This document shows, piece by piece, positions 32,430-41,047 of a stretch of 64,000 nt of DNA. This stretch comes from an uncultured Faecalibacterium sp. GTDB taxonomy: Bacteria > Bacillota > Clostridia > Oscillospirales > Ruminococcaceae. A model generated the notes under the pieces. It did not search any database and was not told the DNA's origin. It saw only the letters and a program-made list of their open reading frames with translations. A program made the position numbers and the translations under genes. The stretch is from NCBI GenBank assembly GCA_937880095.1, contig CALFLK010000028.1, positions 1-64,000 of the forward strand, given 5' to 3'. Position 1 is the stretch's first letter. Every line of letters begins with the position of its first letter.

Positions 32430-33123
32430 ACTAAAGCAGCTGAAACAGTTTTTTCGGGGCTTGGTATATGGTAGAGAAGTCAATTACATATCAGGCACCC
32501 AGACCCTTCCGCCGCCGCTTTCCGTTGCGGACGAGTTGTCTTGCTGCGAAAAGCTGGCACAAGGGGATGAAGAGGCACGAAATCGTTTGGTCGTGCATAA
32601 TCTGCGTTTAGTGGTATATATCGCAAAGAAATTCGAATCCAGTGGGGTAGCCATGGATGATATTATTTCCATTGGTACCATTGGACTCATCAAAGCGGTA
32701 AATACTTTTTCGCTGGAAAAGAAAATCAAACTGGCAACTTATGCCAGCCGATGCATCGAAAACGAAATCTTGATGTATTTGCGTAAAGCGTCCAATCGGC
32801 GTCAGGATGCAAGCATTGATGAGCCGTTGAATGTGGACAGCGACGGGAACGAACTGCTTTTATCTGACATTCTAGGCAGTGACCCGGATATGGTGGGTCA
32901 GCAGCTGGAACAGGCTGTGGAGCATCAGGCACTGCGGCAGGCAATCGCACGATTGAATCCCAGAGAACAACAAATCATGGAAATGCGCTACGGGCTATTG
33001 GATGGACATGAGCGCACGCAAAAAGAAGTGGCGGATGAAATCGGCATTTCGCAGAGCTACATTTCTCGCTTAGAGAAAAAGATTATCCTTTTGCTCCGTC
33101 GGCAGCTGGAAGCGGAGCTGTAA
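32413..33123 (+). CDS. sigE: RNA polymerase sigma factor sigma-E (SigE)
   Basis: 236 residues. A basic N-terminal pro-sequence (MKLWNKLKQLKQFFRG) is followed by sigma region 2 (DDIISIGTIGLIKAVNTF) and region 4 (TQKEVADEIGISQSYISRLE). It directs early mother-cell gene expression. The ATG at 32413 has GGGAGG six bases upstream, inside spoIIGA. It lies within the canonical spoIIGA-sigE-sigG order. Confidence 0.96.
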   Translation: MKLWNKLKQLKQFFRGLVYGREVNYISGTQTLPPPLSVADELSCCEKLAQGDEEARNRLVVHNLRLVVYIAKKFESSGVAMDDIISIGTIGLIKAVNTFSLEKKIKLATYASRCIENEILMYLRKASNRRQDASIDEPLNVDSDGNELLLSDILGSDPDMVGQQLEQAVEHQALRQAIARLNPREQQIMEMRYGLLDGHERTQKEVADEIGISQSYISRLEKKIILLLRRQLEAEL

Positions 33124-33152
33124 AAAAGGAGAGATTTCCCAGCAGTTCTTTT

Positions 33153-33182
33153 GCATAATACTTGGCACAAACAGGTCATACT
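33153..33182 (+). promoter_or_regulatory. Sigma-F/sigma-G-type promoter of sigG
   Basis: GCATA (33153-33157), a 16-base spacer and GGTCATACT (33174-33182) match the sigma-F consensus GYATA / GGNNANAHT. It sits 32 bases before the sigG start, the position of the forespore promoter in Bacillus. Confidence 0.75.
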
Positions 33183-33213
33183 CCGGATAAAGAAAGGAAT
33201 CTGGAGTGTGAAA

Positions 33214-33984
33214 ATGTATAATAAAGTTGAAATCTGTGGCGTAGATACGTCAAAACTTCCGGTTTTGTCTGAAGCGGAAAAACGCAGACTTCTGCTTGCC
33301 GTACAAAAAGGTGACCAATCGGCACGCAAGCAGATGGTAGAAGGCAATCTGCGGCTTGTGTTAAGCGTAGTACAGCGCTTTGCAGATCGGGGCGAAAACG
33401 TAGACGATTTGTTTCAGGTGGGATGTATTGGGCTCATCAAAGCCATCGACAACTTTGACCCGTCCATGAACGTGCGGTTTTCCACCTACGGTGTCCCTAT
33501 GATCATTGGGGAGATCAAACGTTTTTTGCGAGATAATAACACCATTCGGGTCAGCCGTTCTATGCGGGATGTAGCTTGTTGTGCCATGCAGGCAAAAGAG
33601 CAACTGGAAAAATTACTTGGTCGAGAGCCGAGTATTACCGAAATCAGTGAGATGCTGGATTTACCGCGGCGTACTGTGACATTGGCACTGGAATCCGCGG
33701 CGGAACCCATTAGTCTATATGAGCCTACCTATGGAGAGGGGGGAGATGCTTTGTATGTAATGGATCAGGTCGGTGACAACGACGGCGAAGAAAACTGGAT
33801 CGATACGATGCTGTTTCGGGAAGCGGTCAAAAAGTTGTCCCCAAGAGAAAAGCGAATCATTGAGCTTCGCTACTTGAATGGCAAGACCCAGACCGAGGTT
33901 GCTGATGAAGTTGGCATCAGCCAGGCACAGGTCAGCAGATTGGAAAAAGCAGCGATGCAGCAGATACACCAACAGGCATTTTGA
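33214..33984 (+). CDS. sigG: RNA polymerase sigma factor sigma-G (SigG)
   Basis: 256 residues. The N-terminal NKVEICGVDTSKLPVL is a hallmark of SigG. It is followed by region 2 (VDDLFQVGCIGLIKAIDNF) and region 4 (TQTEVADEVGISQAQVSRLE). It drives late forespore genes. I start at ATG 33214, with GGAG seven bases upstream; GTG 33208 is possible. It has its own sigma-F-type promoter and ends at a bidirectional terminator. Confidence 0.97.
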   Translation: MYNKVEICGVDTSKLPVLSEAEKRRLLLAVQKGDQSARKQMVEGNLRLVLSVVQRFADRGENVDDLFQVGCIGLIKAIDNFDPSMNVRFSTYGVPMIIGEIKRFLRDNNTIRVSRSMRDVACCAMQAKEQLEKLLGREPSITEISEMLDLPRRTVTLALESAAEPISLYEPTYGEGGDALYVMDQVGDNDGEENWIDTMLFREAVKKLSPREKRIIELRYLNGKTQTEVADEVGISQAQVSRLEKAAMQQIHQQAF

Positions 33985-33994
33985 TGCGATAACA

Positions 33995-34030
33995 AAAAAG
34001 CGCCCCGGCAAGTTGCCGGGGCGCTTTCTA
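33995..34030. terminator. Bidirectional terminator between sigG and pyrI
   Basis: A GC-rich stem GCGCCCCGGCAA / TTGCCGGGGCGC flanked by A and T runs, lying between the converging genes. Confidence 0.92.
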
Positions 34031-34040
34031 TTGGACAAAC

Positions 34041-34478
34041 TTACTTGGGCTGGAACTGCAGCTCCTGTTCGCAGTAAATGCAGCGGTATTTGCCGTTGCT
34101 GCTCAGCTCAAAGATGTGATCGCAGGATTCCTCTGCGCTGGAAATGCAGCGGGGGTTGTTGCACTTGATGATGTTCACCAAACGCTTGGGGCGCTGGGGC
34201 TTTTCCTTACGAACAACGTGACCATTCTCGATGATGGTAAAGGTGATATCCGGGTCGATGTAAGCCATTACATTCAGATTCAGCCAGCTGTAATCGCCCT
34301 CGACCTTGATAATATCCTTCTTGCCGCTTGCGCTCTTCTGGCTGCGTGCATTCTGAATCAAAGCAACGGTTACGTTGCGGTTCTGGGTCAGACCCAGCAG
34401 TTCCATCAAACCAATGGCAGTACCGGGCTTGATATGGTCAATTACAATACCATTCTGGATTTCATCAATGTTCAGCAC
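34041..34478 (-). CDS. pyrI: Aspartate carbamoyltransferase regulatory subunit PyrI
   Basis: 145 residues. An N-terminal allosteric nucleotide-binding region (IVIDHIKPGTAIGLMELLG) precedes a C-terminal zinc domain with CNNPRC and CIYC. It binds nucleotide effectors and associates with PyrB. It overlaps pyrB by 7 bases. PyrI is common in Clostridia and absent from Bacillus. Confidence 0.95.
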   Translation of the reverse strand: MLNIDEIQNGIVIDHIKPGTAIGLMELLGLTQNRNVTVALIQNARSQKSASGKKDIIKVEGDYSWLNLNVMAYIDPDITFTIIENGHVVRKEKPQRPKRLVNIIKCNNPRCISSAEESCDHIFELSSNGKYRCIYCEQELQFQPK

Positions 34479-35419
34479 AGGGATACCTCCTTACCGGTCT
34501 TGGGGTCGGTCAGACCCAGCAGCATCATAATCAATGCCATACGGACATAAACACCATTCTGTGCCTGCTCAAAATAAGCAGCGCGCGGATCATCGTCTAC
34601 ATCCAGAGCGATTTCGTTTACACGGGGCAGGGGATGCAGAACAGCCATGTCGGGCTTTGCTGCTTCCATCTTTTCCTTGGTCAGGATGTAGCTGTTCTTC
34701 AGGCGAACGTAGTCTTCTTCATTGAAGAAACGCTCCTTCTGCACGCGAGTCATGTACAGAATGTCCAGCTTCGGCATAGCATCTTCCAGGCTTGCAGTTT
34801 CCTCGAAAGGAATGTTGTTTGCAACCAGAACGTCCTTGATGATGTAGTCCGGCACACGCAGCTCGTCGGGGCTGATCAGGATGAACTTGATGTTCTTGCG
34901 GCGAGCCATGGTCTTAATCAGAGAGTGCACGGTACGACCGAACTTCAGGTCGCCGCACAGACCGATGGTCAGGTCATCCAGACGACCTTTGCGGGTCAGG
35001 ATGGTCAACAGATCGGTGAGGGTCTGGGTGGGGTGCTGGTGACCGCCGTCGCCTGCGTTGATGACGGGAATGCGAGAGTACTGGCTTGCACGACGCGGTG
35101 CGCCCTCCTTGGGGTGACGCATAGCAGCGATATCAGCATAGCAGGATACGACACGAATGGTGTCTGCTACGCTTTCGCCCTTCGATGCGCTGGACACGTT
35201 GTCGCTGGGGAAACCCAGAACATGACCGCCCAGATTCAGCATGGCAGCTTCGAAGGAAAGGCGAGTGCGGGTGCTGGGCTCGTAGAACAGGGTAGCCAGC
35301 TTTTTGTGAGCAGCAACCTCCTGATAAGCTGCCGGATCCTCACGGATACGGGATGCCAAATCCAGCAGGTCTTGCATTTCGGACTCGTTCAAGTCCAAGG
35401 GATCGATTAGATGACGCAT
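34472..35419 (-). CDS. pyrB: Aspartate carbamoyltransferase catalytic subunit PyrB
   Basis: 315 residues. It joins carbamoyl phosphate and aspartate in pyrimidine synthesis. Motifs: the carbamoyl-phosphate site STRTRLSFE (about 50-58), HPTQT (near 134-138) and KFGRTVHSL. It lies between the GntR-type regulator (23 bases upstream) and pyrI (overlapping). Confidence 0.97.
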   Translation of the reverse strand: MRHLIDPLDLNESEMQDLLDLASRIREDPAAYQEVAAHKKLATLFYEPSTRTRLSFEAAMLNLGGHVLGFPSDNVSSASKGESVADTIRVVSCYADIAAMRHPKEGAPRRASQYSRIPVINAGDGGHQHPTQTLTDLLTILTRKGRLDDLTIGLCGDLKFGRTVHSLIKTMARRKNIKFILISPDELRVPDYIIKDVLVANNIPFEETASLEDAMPKLDILYMTRVQKERFFNEEDYVRLKNSYILTKEKMEAAKPDMAVLHPLPRVNEIALDVDDDPRAAYFEQAQNGVYVRMALIMMLLGLTDPKTGKEVSLC

Positions 35420-35442
35420 AAAAAAGGTACCTCCCAGTTTTC

Positions 35443-36198
35443 TTACAGCATCTTGCGAAGAATCGAAAAATCAAAAAAGTTTGTATAATAACTAAAGGAA
35501 CGCATAATCGGCTTGCAGAGCCGGTTATAACATACCTCGTCTAACAGAAGCAAAGCATCATCCGGTGCCAGACGCATGGAAGAACGAATGGATTCATCAC
35601 CATAGCTGGCACGGATATGTGCAACAGTACTGGCAGGCTGCTGACCACATTCTTTTTCCAGAACTTCAAAGACAGAGGGGGTCAAATCGATCCGACTGAT
35701 GTCTCGATTGCCGAACAGAGATTTCGGCAGATAGTTGATAGAGTAAATAACAGGTTTTGTGTCCGCAAGCACACGCTTCTTGATACACAGCAGCGGGGCG
35801 CCCACAGGAATATTCAGAAGCTCTGCGGTGTCCGCATCGGCAACATCCGAGAAAAACTGGAAGCTGTCGGCGTGGGGGTAGCTGCCAAAGCTGCGAATCA
35901 GAGGGTAGTATTCCAGTTTTTGGTCCAAACGGCTTCGCAGGCGAAGCACCTCGCGATTTACTACTGTGCCGATACCGCGCACACGTTCGATATAGCCTTC
36001 ACGCTCCAGCTCGCTCAAAGCGTCACGAATTACGGTTCGGCTGACACCCATGGATTCCGCTAAATCCACTTCAGCAGGCAGACGCTCCACCTGCGACAGC
36101 TCACCGTTGCGCATGGATTCCAGAATATCAGCTACGATTCGGTCGCTGATTACAGCACCGCCCAGACGGCAGGTCGGCTCGATAATATTGTTTTTCAA
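35443..36198 (-). CDS. GntR/HutC-family regulator linked to pyrBI
   Basis: 251 residues from a TTG start at 36198, with GGAGG eight bases upstream. A winged HTH (RLPAEVDLAESMGVSRTVIR) precedes a UTRA ligand domain (about 95-245: VGAPLLCIKKRVLADTKPVI). The open frame continues far upstream, but the family start is here. It is 23 bases ahead of pyrB in the same direction and probably cotranscribed, suggesting control of pyrimidine synthesis by a small-molecule sensor. Pyrimidine genes of Firmicutes are more usually controlled by PyrR, so this is unusual. Confidence 0.85.
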   Translation of the reverse strand: MKNNIIEPTCRLGGAVISDRIVADILESMRNGELSQVERLPAEVDLAESMGVSRTVIRDALSELEREGYIERVRGIGTVVNREVLRLRSRLDQKLEYYPLIRSFGSYPHADSFQFFSDVADADTAELLNIPVGAPLLCIKKRVLADTKPVIYSINYLPKSLFGNRDISRIDLTPSVFEVLEKECGQQPASTVAHIRASYGDESIRSSMRLAPDDALLLLDEVCYNRLCKPIMRSFSYYTNFFDFSILRKML

Positions 36199-36237
36199 TC
36201 TTTTTTCCTCCGAACATGGAATAGAACTGCATATAGT

Positions 36238-36269
36238 ATAGCATGATTTGCTTTTTTTTGATATGCTAT
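36238..36269. promoter_or_regulatory. Inverted repeat in the GntR/GNAT divergent region
   Basis: ATAGCAT (36238-36244) and ATGCTAT (36263-36269), with AT-rich spacing of 18 bases. AGTATA (36235-36240) gives a TATACT -10 box on the minus strand. A plausible operator for the GntR-type regulator. Confidence 0.45.
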
Positions 36270-36312
36270 CTGAAGAATAATATCTCAAAAAATGTAGAAA
36301 AGAGAGACTTTT

Positions 36313-37062
36313 ATGGATTGGATTTTGACAAAGAAAGATGGTCAGCCCATCGAAGTGACCGCATCGGTTCGAAAAGCAGTTCCGGAAGAATTGGAAGCAC
36401 TGTTTGACTTGCAGGATCGGGTTTGCAAGAGCATGGCAGACCCGGACCAGTTTATCCCGAACGGAAAAGAAGAAATGCTGGACAACATCACAAATCACCT
36501 GACGATTGGCGTTTGGGTGGATGATACGCCGATTGCATTGGCGATTGTGCATTACGATGGTGTCGGCAGCAAGAACTATGCCAATTATCTGGATGTGCCG
36601 GAAAGCGACAAAGTGCTTTGGGCAAATGCTGACACAGTGATTGTAGATCCGGTCTGGCGTGGAAACGGTTTGCAACAGCGTCTGGTCAAAGTGTTCTGCC
36701 AGTGGCGCAAACCGGAAATTATCGGTATGGGATGCACCGTCAGCCCGAAAAATCAGTACAGTCTGAAAAATATGCAGGATTGTGGATTCCAAATCAGTAG
36801 CCGTCGTACCATGTATGGAACCCATGACCGATATGTACTCAGCTGCACGATGATGCCGCTGCCGGGATTGTATCGCCATTTCAAGGGAAACGAATACCGT
36901 GTTCTGGGTCATGCTAAGAACAGTGAAACTGAAGAAATGATGGTGATTTATCAGCCGCAGTATGGCGAACGGGAAATTTGGGTTCGTCCGGCTTCGATGT
37001 GGTTTGAACATGTTGACCGAGAGAACTATCATGGACCGCGCTTTATGTATGTAGGTGAATAA
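36313..37062 (+). CDS. GNAT acetyltransferase fused to DUF1653
   Basis: 249 residues. Residues about 15-170 form a GNAT N-acetyltransferase-like domain (VIVDPVWRGNGLQQRLVKVF is the acetyl-CoA motif). From residue 185 to the end (GLYRHFKGNEYRVLGHAKNS, then YGEREIWVRPASMW) is a complete DUF1653 domain, usually a stand-alone protein of about 70 residues. Substrate unknown. It is divergent from the GntR-type gene and ends at a terminator. ATG 36313. Confidence 0.8.
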   Translation: MDWILTKKDGQPIEVTASVRKAVPEELEALFDLQDRVCKSMADPDQFIPNGKEEMLDNITNHLTIGVWVDDTPIALAIVHYDGVGSKNYANYLDVPESDKVLWANADTVIVDPVWRGNGLQQRLVKVFCQWRKPEIIGMGCTVSPKNQYSLKNMQDCGFQISSRRTMYGTHDRYVLSCTMMPLPGLYRHFKGNEYRVLGHAKNSETEEMMVIYQPQYGEREIWVRPASMWFEHVDRENYHGPRFMYVGE

Positions 37063-37063
37063 G

Positions 37064-37097
37064 AAAACGCCGGAGAAGATATACTTCTCCGGCGTTT
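37064..37097. terminator. Bidirectional terminator
   Basis: Stem AAACGCCGGAGAAG / CTTCTCCGGCGTTT with an ATATA loop, between the converging GNAT and MATE genes. Confidence 0.92.
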
Positions 37098-37100
37098 GTT

Positions 37101-38447
37101 TTATGCGATCTTTTCGATTTTACGACGATAGTAAATGAAATAGATGACGTTCGCAACTAGGGTGACACCCCAAGTGATGGGGTAGCACAGGTACAGGGTA
37201 GAGGGGGTGGGGTTCATCTGGAAAATGGTAGCAACATAGACCAGACGCAGCACACAGCTGCCCAGCAGGCTGATGATCATAGGCATAACAGAGGAGCCCA
37301 TACCACGCAGAGAACCAACCATCGTATCCATACAGCCACAGGTTGCGTAGGTCACGCCAACAATAGCCAAACGTGCCAAACCTGCTTCGATAACAGCAGG
37401 ATCGGTGGAGTAAAATCCCAACAGCTGATGACCAAATACATACGACATAGTACCCATGATGGTACCAATCATAAGTACCAGACCTTCGCAGGTGAGCATG
37501 ATATGCGTGATGTTCTTAAAGCGGCGTGCACCGACGTTCTGACTGGTGAAGGTAACACAAGCCTGATGGCAGGAGTTCATAGCCACATAAATGAAGCCTT
37601 CGATGTTGCTTGCGGCACCGTTACCAGCCATAACAATGGGACCAAAGCCGTTGATTGCAGACTGGATAACCACGTTGGAAACGCTGAACACCATGCCCTG
37701 CAGACCAGCCGGCAGACCAACGACTGCAATCTGACGGAAAACAGGGAGATGCATACGCAGTTTGTGCAGATCCAAGTGCAGAGGACCCTGATCCTTCATC
37801 AAAATGAGCAGGACCATTACAGCAGACACTGCCTGGCTGATGATCGTTGCCAGTGCAACACCTGCAACGCTCATGTGGAATTTGATAACGAACAGCAGGT
37901 TCAGCACCACATTCAAAACACCGGAAATTGCCAGACAAATCAGAGGACGCTTGGTATCACCGATGCTGCGCAGCAGGGCAGAGCCAAAGTTGTACAGAGA
38001 CATGACCGGCATACCTACAAAATAAATTTTCAGGTAAAGCGTTGCCAGATCAATAACCTCCGGGGGGCAGGCCATCAGCTTCAGCATGGGATTGGCGGCA
38101 AAGAAACCGAATATACCCATGATGACACCGCCAACCAGGCTGATGAAAATAGAAGTGTGGACGGTTTGCGAGGTGCCAAGGTCATCATTTGCACCCAAAA
38201 AGCGTGCAGCTACCACGTTGCAACCGATAGACAGACCCATGAAAACGTTGACCAGCAGGGTAACCAGACTGCTGGTAGAGCTGACAGCAGCCAGCGCAAA
38301 ATCGCCTGCATAGCGGCCAACGACGATAATGTCAGCAGCGTTGAACAACAGCTGCAAAACGCTGGCAGCAGCCAGAGGGACAGCGAATAAAATAATTTTT
38401 CGCAGGAAGGGACCATCAATCATGTTTACGCGTTTTTCTTGTTCCAT
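37101..38447 (-). CDS. MATE-family efflux transporter
   Basis: 448 residues with twelve predicted membrane segments. The two homologous halves typical of MATE proteins are visible, the first opening LFNAADIIVVGRYAGDFALA. It exports cationic compounds in exchange for Na+ or H+; the substrate is unknown. The start is ATG 38447 (GGAG six bases upstream). A promoter TTGCTT (38538-38533) and TACAAT (38516-38511) precedes it on the minus strand. Confidence 0.93.
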   Translation of the reverse strand: MEQEKRVNMIDGPFLRKIILFAVPLAAASVLQLLFNAADIIVVGRYAGDFALAAVSSTSSLVTLLVNVFMGLSIGCNVVAARFLGANDDLGTSQTVHTSIFISLVGGVIMGIFGFFAANPMLKLMACPPEVIDLATLYLKIYFVGMPVMSLYNFGSALLRSIGDTKRPLICLAISGVLNVVLNLLFVIKFHMSVAGVALATIISQAVSAVMVLLILMKDQGPLHLDLHKLRMHLPVFRQIAVVGLPAGLQGMVFSVSNVVIQSAINGFGPIVMAGNGAASNIEGFIYVAMNSCHQACVTFTSQNVGARRFKNITHIMLTCEGLVLMIGTIMGTMSYVFGHQLLGFYSTDPAVIEAGLARLAIVGVTYATCGCMDTMVGSLRGMGSSVMPMIISLLGSCVLRLVYVATIFQMNPTPSTLYLCYPITWGVTLVANVIYFIYYRRKIEKIA

Positions 38448-38564
38448 AAAGTTCTCCGTTCGTTTCATACAATTCTTAAAACATAAAACATAAAATACAT
38501 ACAAGGGATAATTGTATCACTTTGTAAAGAAAAAGCAAGAGAAAAGTTGCAATTTACACAAAAA

Positions 38565-38598
38565 AAGGGAACGCATCCTTTTATGGATGCGTTCCCTT
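38565..38598 (-). terminator. Terminator of nfnAB
   Basis: Stem AAGGGAACGCATCC / GGATGCGTTCCCTT with a 6-base loop. On the minus strand it runs into seven T residues. It lies 19 bases after the nfnB stop. Confidence 0.9.
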
Positions 38599-38616
38599 AT
38601 ATGAAACAAAACGAAA

Positions 38617-40011
38617 TTATTTGTTGCGGATGTACTCGTCGATTGCCTTTGCAGCAGCCTTACCAGCACCCATAGCCAGAATAACGGTAGCAGCACCGGT
38701 AACAGCGTCACCGCCTGCGTACACGCCTTCACGGCTGGTCAGACCATCGTCACCGTTGGTTACGATGCAGCCCCAGCGGTTGGTTTCCAGACCGGGCGTG
38801 GTAGAGCGGATCAGCGGGTTGGGGCTGGTACCCAGAGACATGATAACTGTCTCAACATCCAGCACGAAGTCACTGCCTTCCTTGACGATGGGGCGACGAC
38901 GACCAGAATCATCCGGCTCACCCAGCTCCATCTCGACACAGTTCATGCCCTTTACCCAGCCATTCTCGTCACCGACAATGGAGGTGGGGTTGCACAGCGT
39001 CTTGAAGATGATGCCTTCTTCTTCTGCGTGCTCGACTTCTTCACGACGTGCCGGCAGTTCAGCCATGCCACGGCGATATACGATGTAAACATTCTCTGCA
39101 CCCAGACGCTTTGCGCTGCGAGCTGCGTCCATAGCAACGTTACCGCCGCCAACGATAGCAACGCTCTTGCCGACAGCGATAGGAGTCTTGCTGTCGGGGC
39201 GATAAGCCTTCATCAGGTTGGAGCGGGTCAAGAACTCGTTTGCAGAGTAGACGCCGTTCAGGCTTTCGCCGGGAATGTTCATAAAGCGGGGCAGACCTGC
39301 ACCGGAACCTACGAACACAGCCTCGAAACCATATTCGCCCATCAGTTCGTCGATGGTCAGAACCTTGCCGATGACCATGTTGCACTCAAAGTCAACGCCC
39401 ATCTTCTTCAGACCGTCGATTTCGTTCTGCACAATAGCCTTGGGCAGACGGAACTCAGGAATACCATACATCAGAACACCGCCAGCAACGTGCAGTGCTT
39501 CGAAAACAGTAACCTTGTAGCCCAGCTTAGCCAGATCGCCAGCAGCGGTCAGACCTGCAGGGCCTGCACCGATGATAGCAACCTTGTGACCGTTAAATGC
39601 AGGGACAACCGGGGGAACATTGTTGTGCTCACGATGCCAGTCAGCAACGAAACGCTCCAGACGACCGATCGCAACCGGCTCGTTCTTGATGCCGCGGGTG
39701 CACTTACCTTCGCACTGGCTCTCCTGCGGGCAAACACGGCCGCAGACAGCGGGCAGAGCAGAAGACTGCGCAATGATCTGATAAGCAGCTTCGAAATCGC
39801 CCTCTGCTACCTGACCAATAAAGTCAGGAATATTGATGCCGACAGGGCAGCCGGAAACGCAGGGCTTATTCTTGCAGTGAATGCAGCGCTTTGCCTCATT
39901 GATTGCCATTTCTTCGGTGTAACCCAAAGCGACCTCGTCAAAGTTCTTGTTACGAACGTTGGGGTCCTGGGTGGGCATGGGGCATTTCTTCGGATCCATA
40001 TTGAATGCCAT
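38617..40011 (-). CDS. nfnB: NfnB: electron-bifurcating ferredoxin:NADP+ oxidoreductase, large subunit
   Basis: 464 residues, homologous to the glutamate synthase small subunit. Iron-sulfur cysteines: CIHCKNKPCVSGCP and CGRVCPQESQCEGKC. FAD site IGAGPAGLTAAGDLAKLG and NAD(P) site IVGGGNVAMDAARSAKRLG. With NfnA just upstream it couples NADH, reduced ferredoxin and NADP+ by flavin bifurcation. A glutamate synthase role is less likely because no large glutamate synthase subunit is present and NfnA is adjacent. ATG 40011 has GAGGG upstream, one base after the nfnA stop. Confidence 0.93.
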   Translation of the reverse strand: MAFNMDPKKCPMPTQDPNVRNKNFDEVALGYTEEMAINEAKRCIHCKNKPCVSGCPVGINIPDFIGQVAEGDFEAAYQIIAQSSALPAVCGRVCPQESQCEGKCTRGIKNEPVAIGRLERFVADWHREHNNVPPVVPAFNGHKVAIIGAGPAGLTAAGDLAKLGYKVTVFEALHVAGGVLMYGIPEFRLPKAIVQNEIDGLKKMGVDFECNMVIGKVLTIDELMGEYGFEAVFVGSGAGLPRFMNIPGESLNGVYSANEFLTRSNLMKAYRPDSKTPIAVGKSVAIVGGGNVAMDAARSAKRLGAENVYIVYRRGMAELPARREEVEHAEEEGIIFKTLCNPTSIVGDENGWVKGMNCVEMELGEPDDSGRRRPIVKEGSDFVLDVETVIMSLGTSPNPLIRSTTPGLETNRWGCIVTNGDDGLTSREGVYAGGDAVTGAATVILAMGAGKAAAKAIDEYIRNK

Positions 40012-40012
40012 T

Positions 40013-40855
40013 TTATACTCCCTCTTTCTTAAACAGGTTGCAGCTTGCTTCGCGTGCGTGTGCCTCAAAGTCATGGTACATGCTGCCGCGCTTCATTGAT
40101 TCGTCAAAATCGACCAGATCACCGTCAAAGTCGGGGCCGTCAACACACGCAAACTTGGTTTCGCCGCCAACCGTCAGGCGGCAGCCGCCGCACATACCGG
40201 TGCCATCAATCATGATGGGGTTCATGGAAACAATGCTCTTCAAGCCGTATTTCTGGCAGGTCTTAACAACGAACTTCATCATAATCAGAGGTCCGATGGT
40301 AATGACACGGTCATAGGTGTTACCAGCCTGCACCAGCTCTTCCAGAGCGTTGGTGACCAGACCCTTGGTGCCATAGCTGCCGTCGTCGGTCATAACACGC
40401 AGTTCATCGCTGCAAGCCTTGAACTCGTCTTCCAGAATCAGCAGATCCTTGTTGCGGAAGCCGATGATGCTATGTACTTCGCAGCCTTCCTCATGCAGTT
40501 TCTGAGCAACAGGCAGAGCGATTGCACAGCCAACGCCGCCGCCAACGATGCAGACTTTCTTCATGCCCTCGGTTTCAGTAGCGCGACCCAGAGGACCGAC
40601 AAAGTCATGCACATATTCGCCGGCATCCAGACGATCCAGCTCCATGGTGGTGCCGCCAACAATCTGGAAAATGATAGTGACAGTACCTGCTTCGCGGTCA
40701 TAGCCTGCGACAGTCAGGGGAATACGTTCGCTGTCTTCAAAAGGACGCACAATGATAAATTGACCCGGCAGTGCTTTCTTGGCAATCAACGGGGCGTCGA
40801 TTACCATTTTCGTCACCGTGGGGTTCAATGCGGTTTTCTCCACGATTTTAAACAT
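40013..40855 (-). CDS. nfnA: NfnA: electron-bifurcating ferredoxin:NADP+ oxidoreductase, small subunit
   Basis: 280 residues, ferredoxin-NADP reductase-like fold. The FAD-binding region is LPGQFIIVRPFEDSERIPLT and the NAD-binding loop CIVGGGVGCAIALPVA. The C-terminal [2Fe-2S] cysteines are in GTGMCGGCRL and FACVDGP. First gene of the nfnAB operon. ATG 40855 has AAGGAG upstream. Confidence 0.94.
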   Translation of the reverse strand: MFKIVEKTALNPTVTKMVIDAPLIAKKALPGQFIIVRPFEDSERIPLTVAGYDREAGTVTIIFQIVGGTTMELDRLDAGEYVHDFVGPLGRATETEGMKKVCIVGGGVGCAIALPVAQKLHEEGCEVHSIIGFRNKDLLILEDEFKACSDELRVMTDDGSYGTKGLVTNALEELVQAGNTYDRVITIGPLIMMKFVVKTCQKYGLKSIVSMNPIMIDGTGMCGGCRLTVGGETKFACVDGPDFDGDLVDFDESMKRGSMYHDFEAHAREASCNLFKKEGV

Positions 40856-40895
40856 ACTGGCAACTCTCCTTTTTTGTGTAACTCACGTTAGTTCT

Positions 40896-40924
40896 ATTAT
40901 ATATCACAAAAACTGCAAAATCAA
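40896..40924 (-). promoter_or_regulatory. Promoter of nfnAB
   Basis: Minus strand: TTGATT (40924-40919), a 17-base spacer and TATAAT (40901-40896), about 40 bases before nfnA. Confidence 0.75.
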
Positions 40925-41002
40925 TCGGCGTTCTTTTCACTTTTTGCCTAAAAAACAAGTGCTTTTTGTAGAATTGATTAAAAATTCACAATTCATCGAA
41001 AT

Positions 41003-41041
41003 AAAAACCTGCTGCCTAATCTACAAGGCAGCAGGTTTTTT
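41003..41041 (-). terminator. Terminator of thiT
   Basis: Stem AACCTGCTGCC / GGCAGCAGGTT, ending in T residues on the minus strand, just after the thiT stop at 41048. Confidence 0.9.
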
Positions 41042-41047
41042 CAAAAA

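Noticed and set aside
36199..37032. Long N-terminal extension of the GntR-type gene
   Set aside because: The open frame continues opposite the GNAT gene, but the TTG with GGAGG at 36198 matches the family start.
38617..40011. Glutamate synthase small subunit
   Set aside because: Similar in sequence, but adjacent nfnA and no large glutamate synthase subunit favour NfnB.
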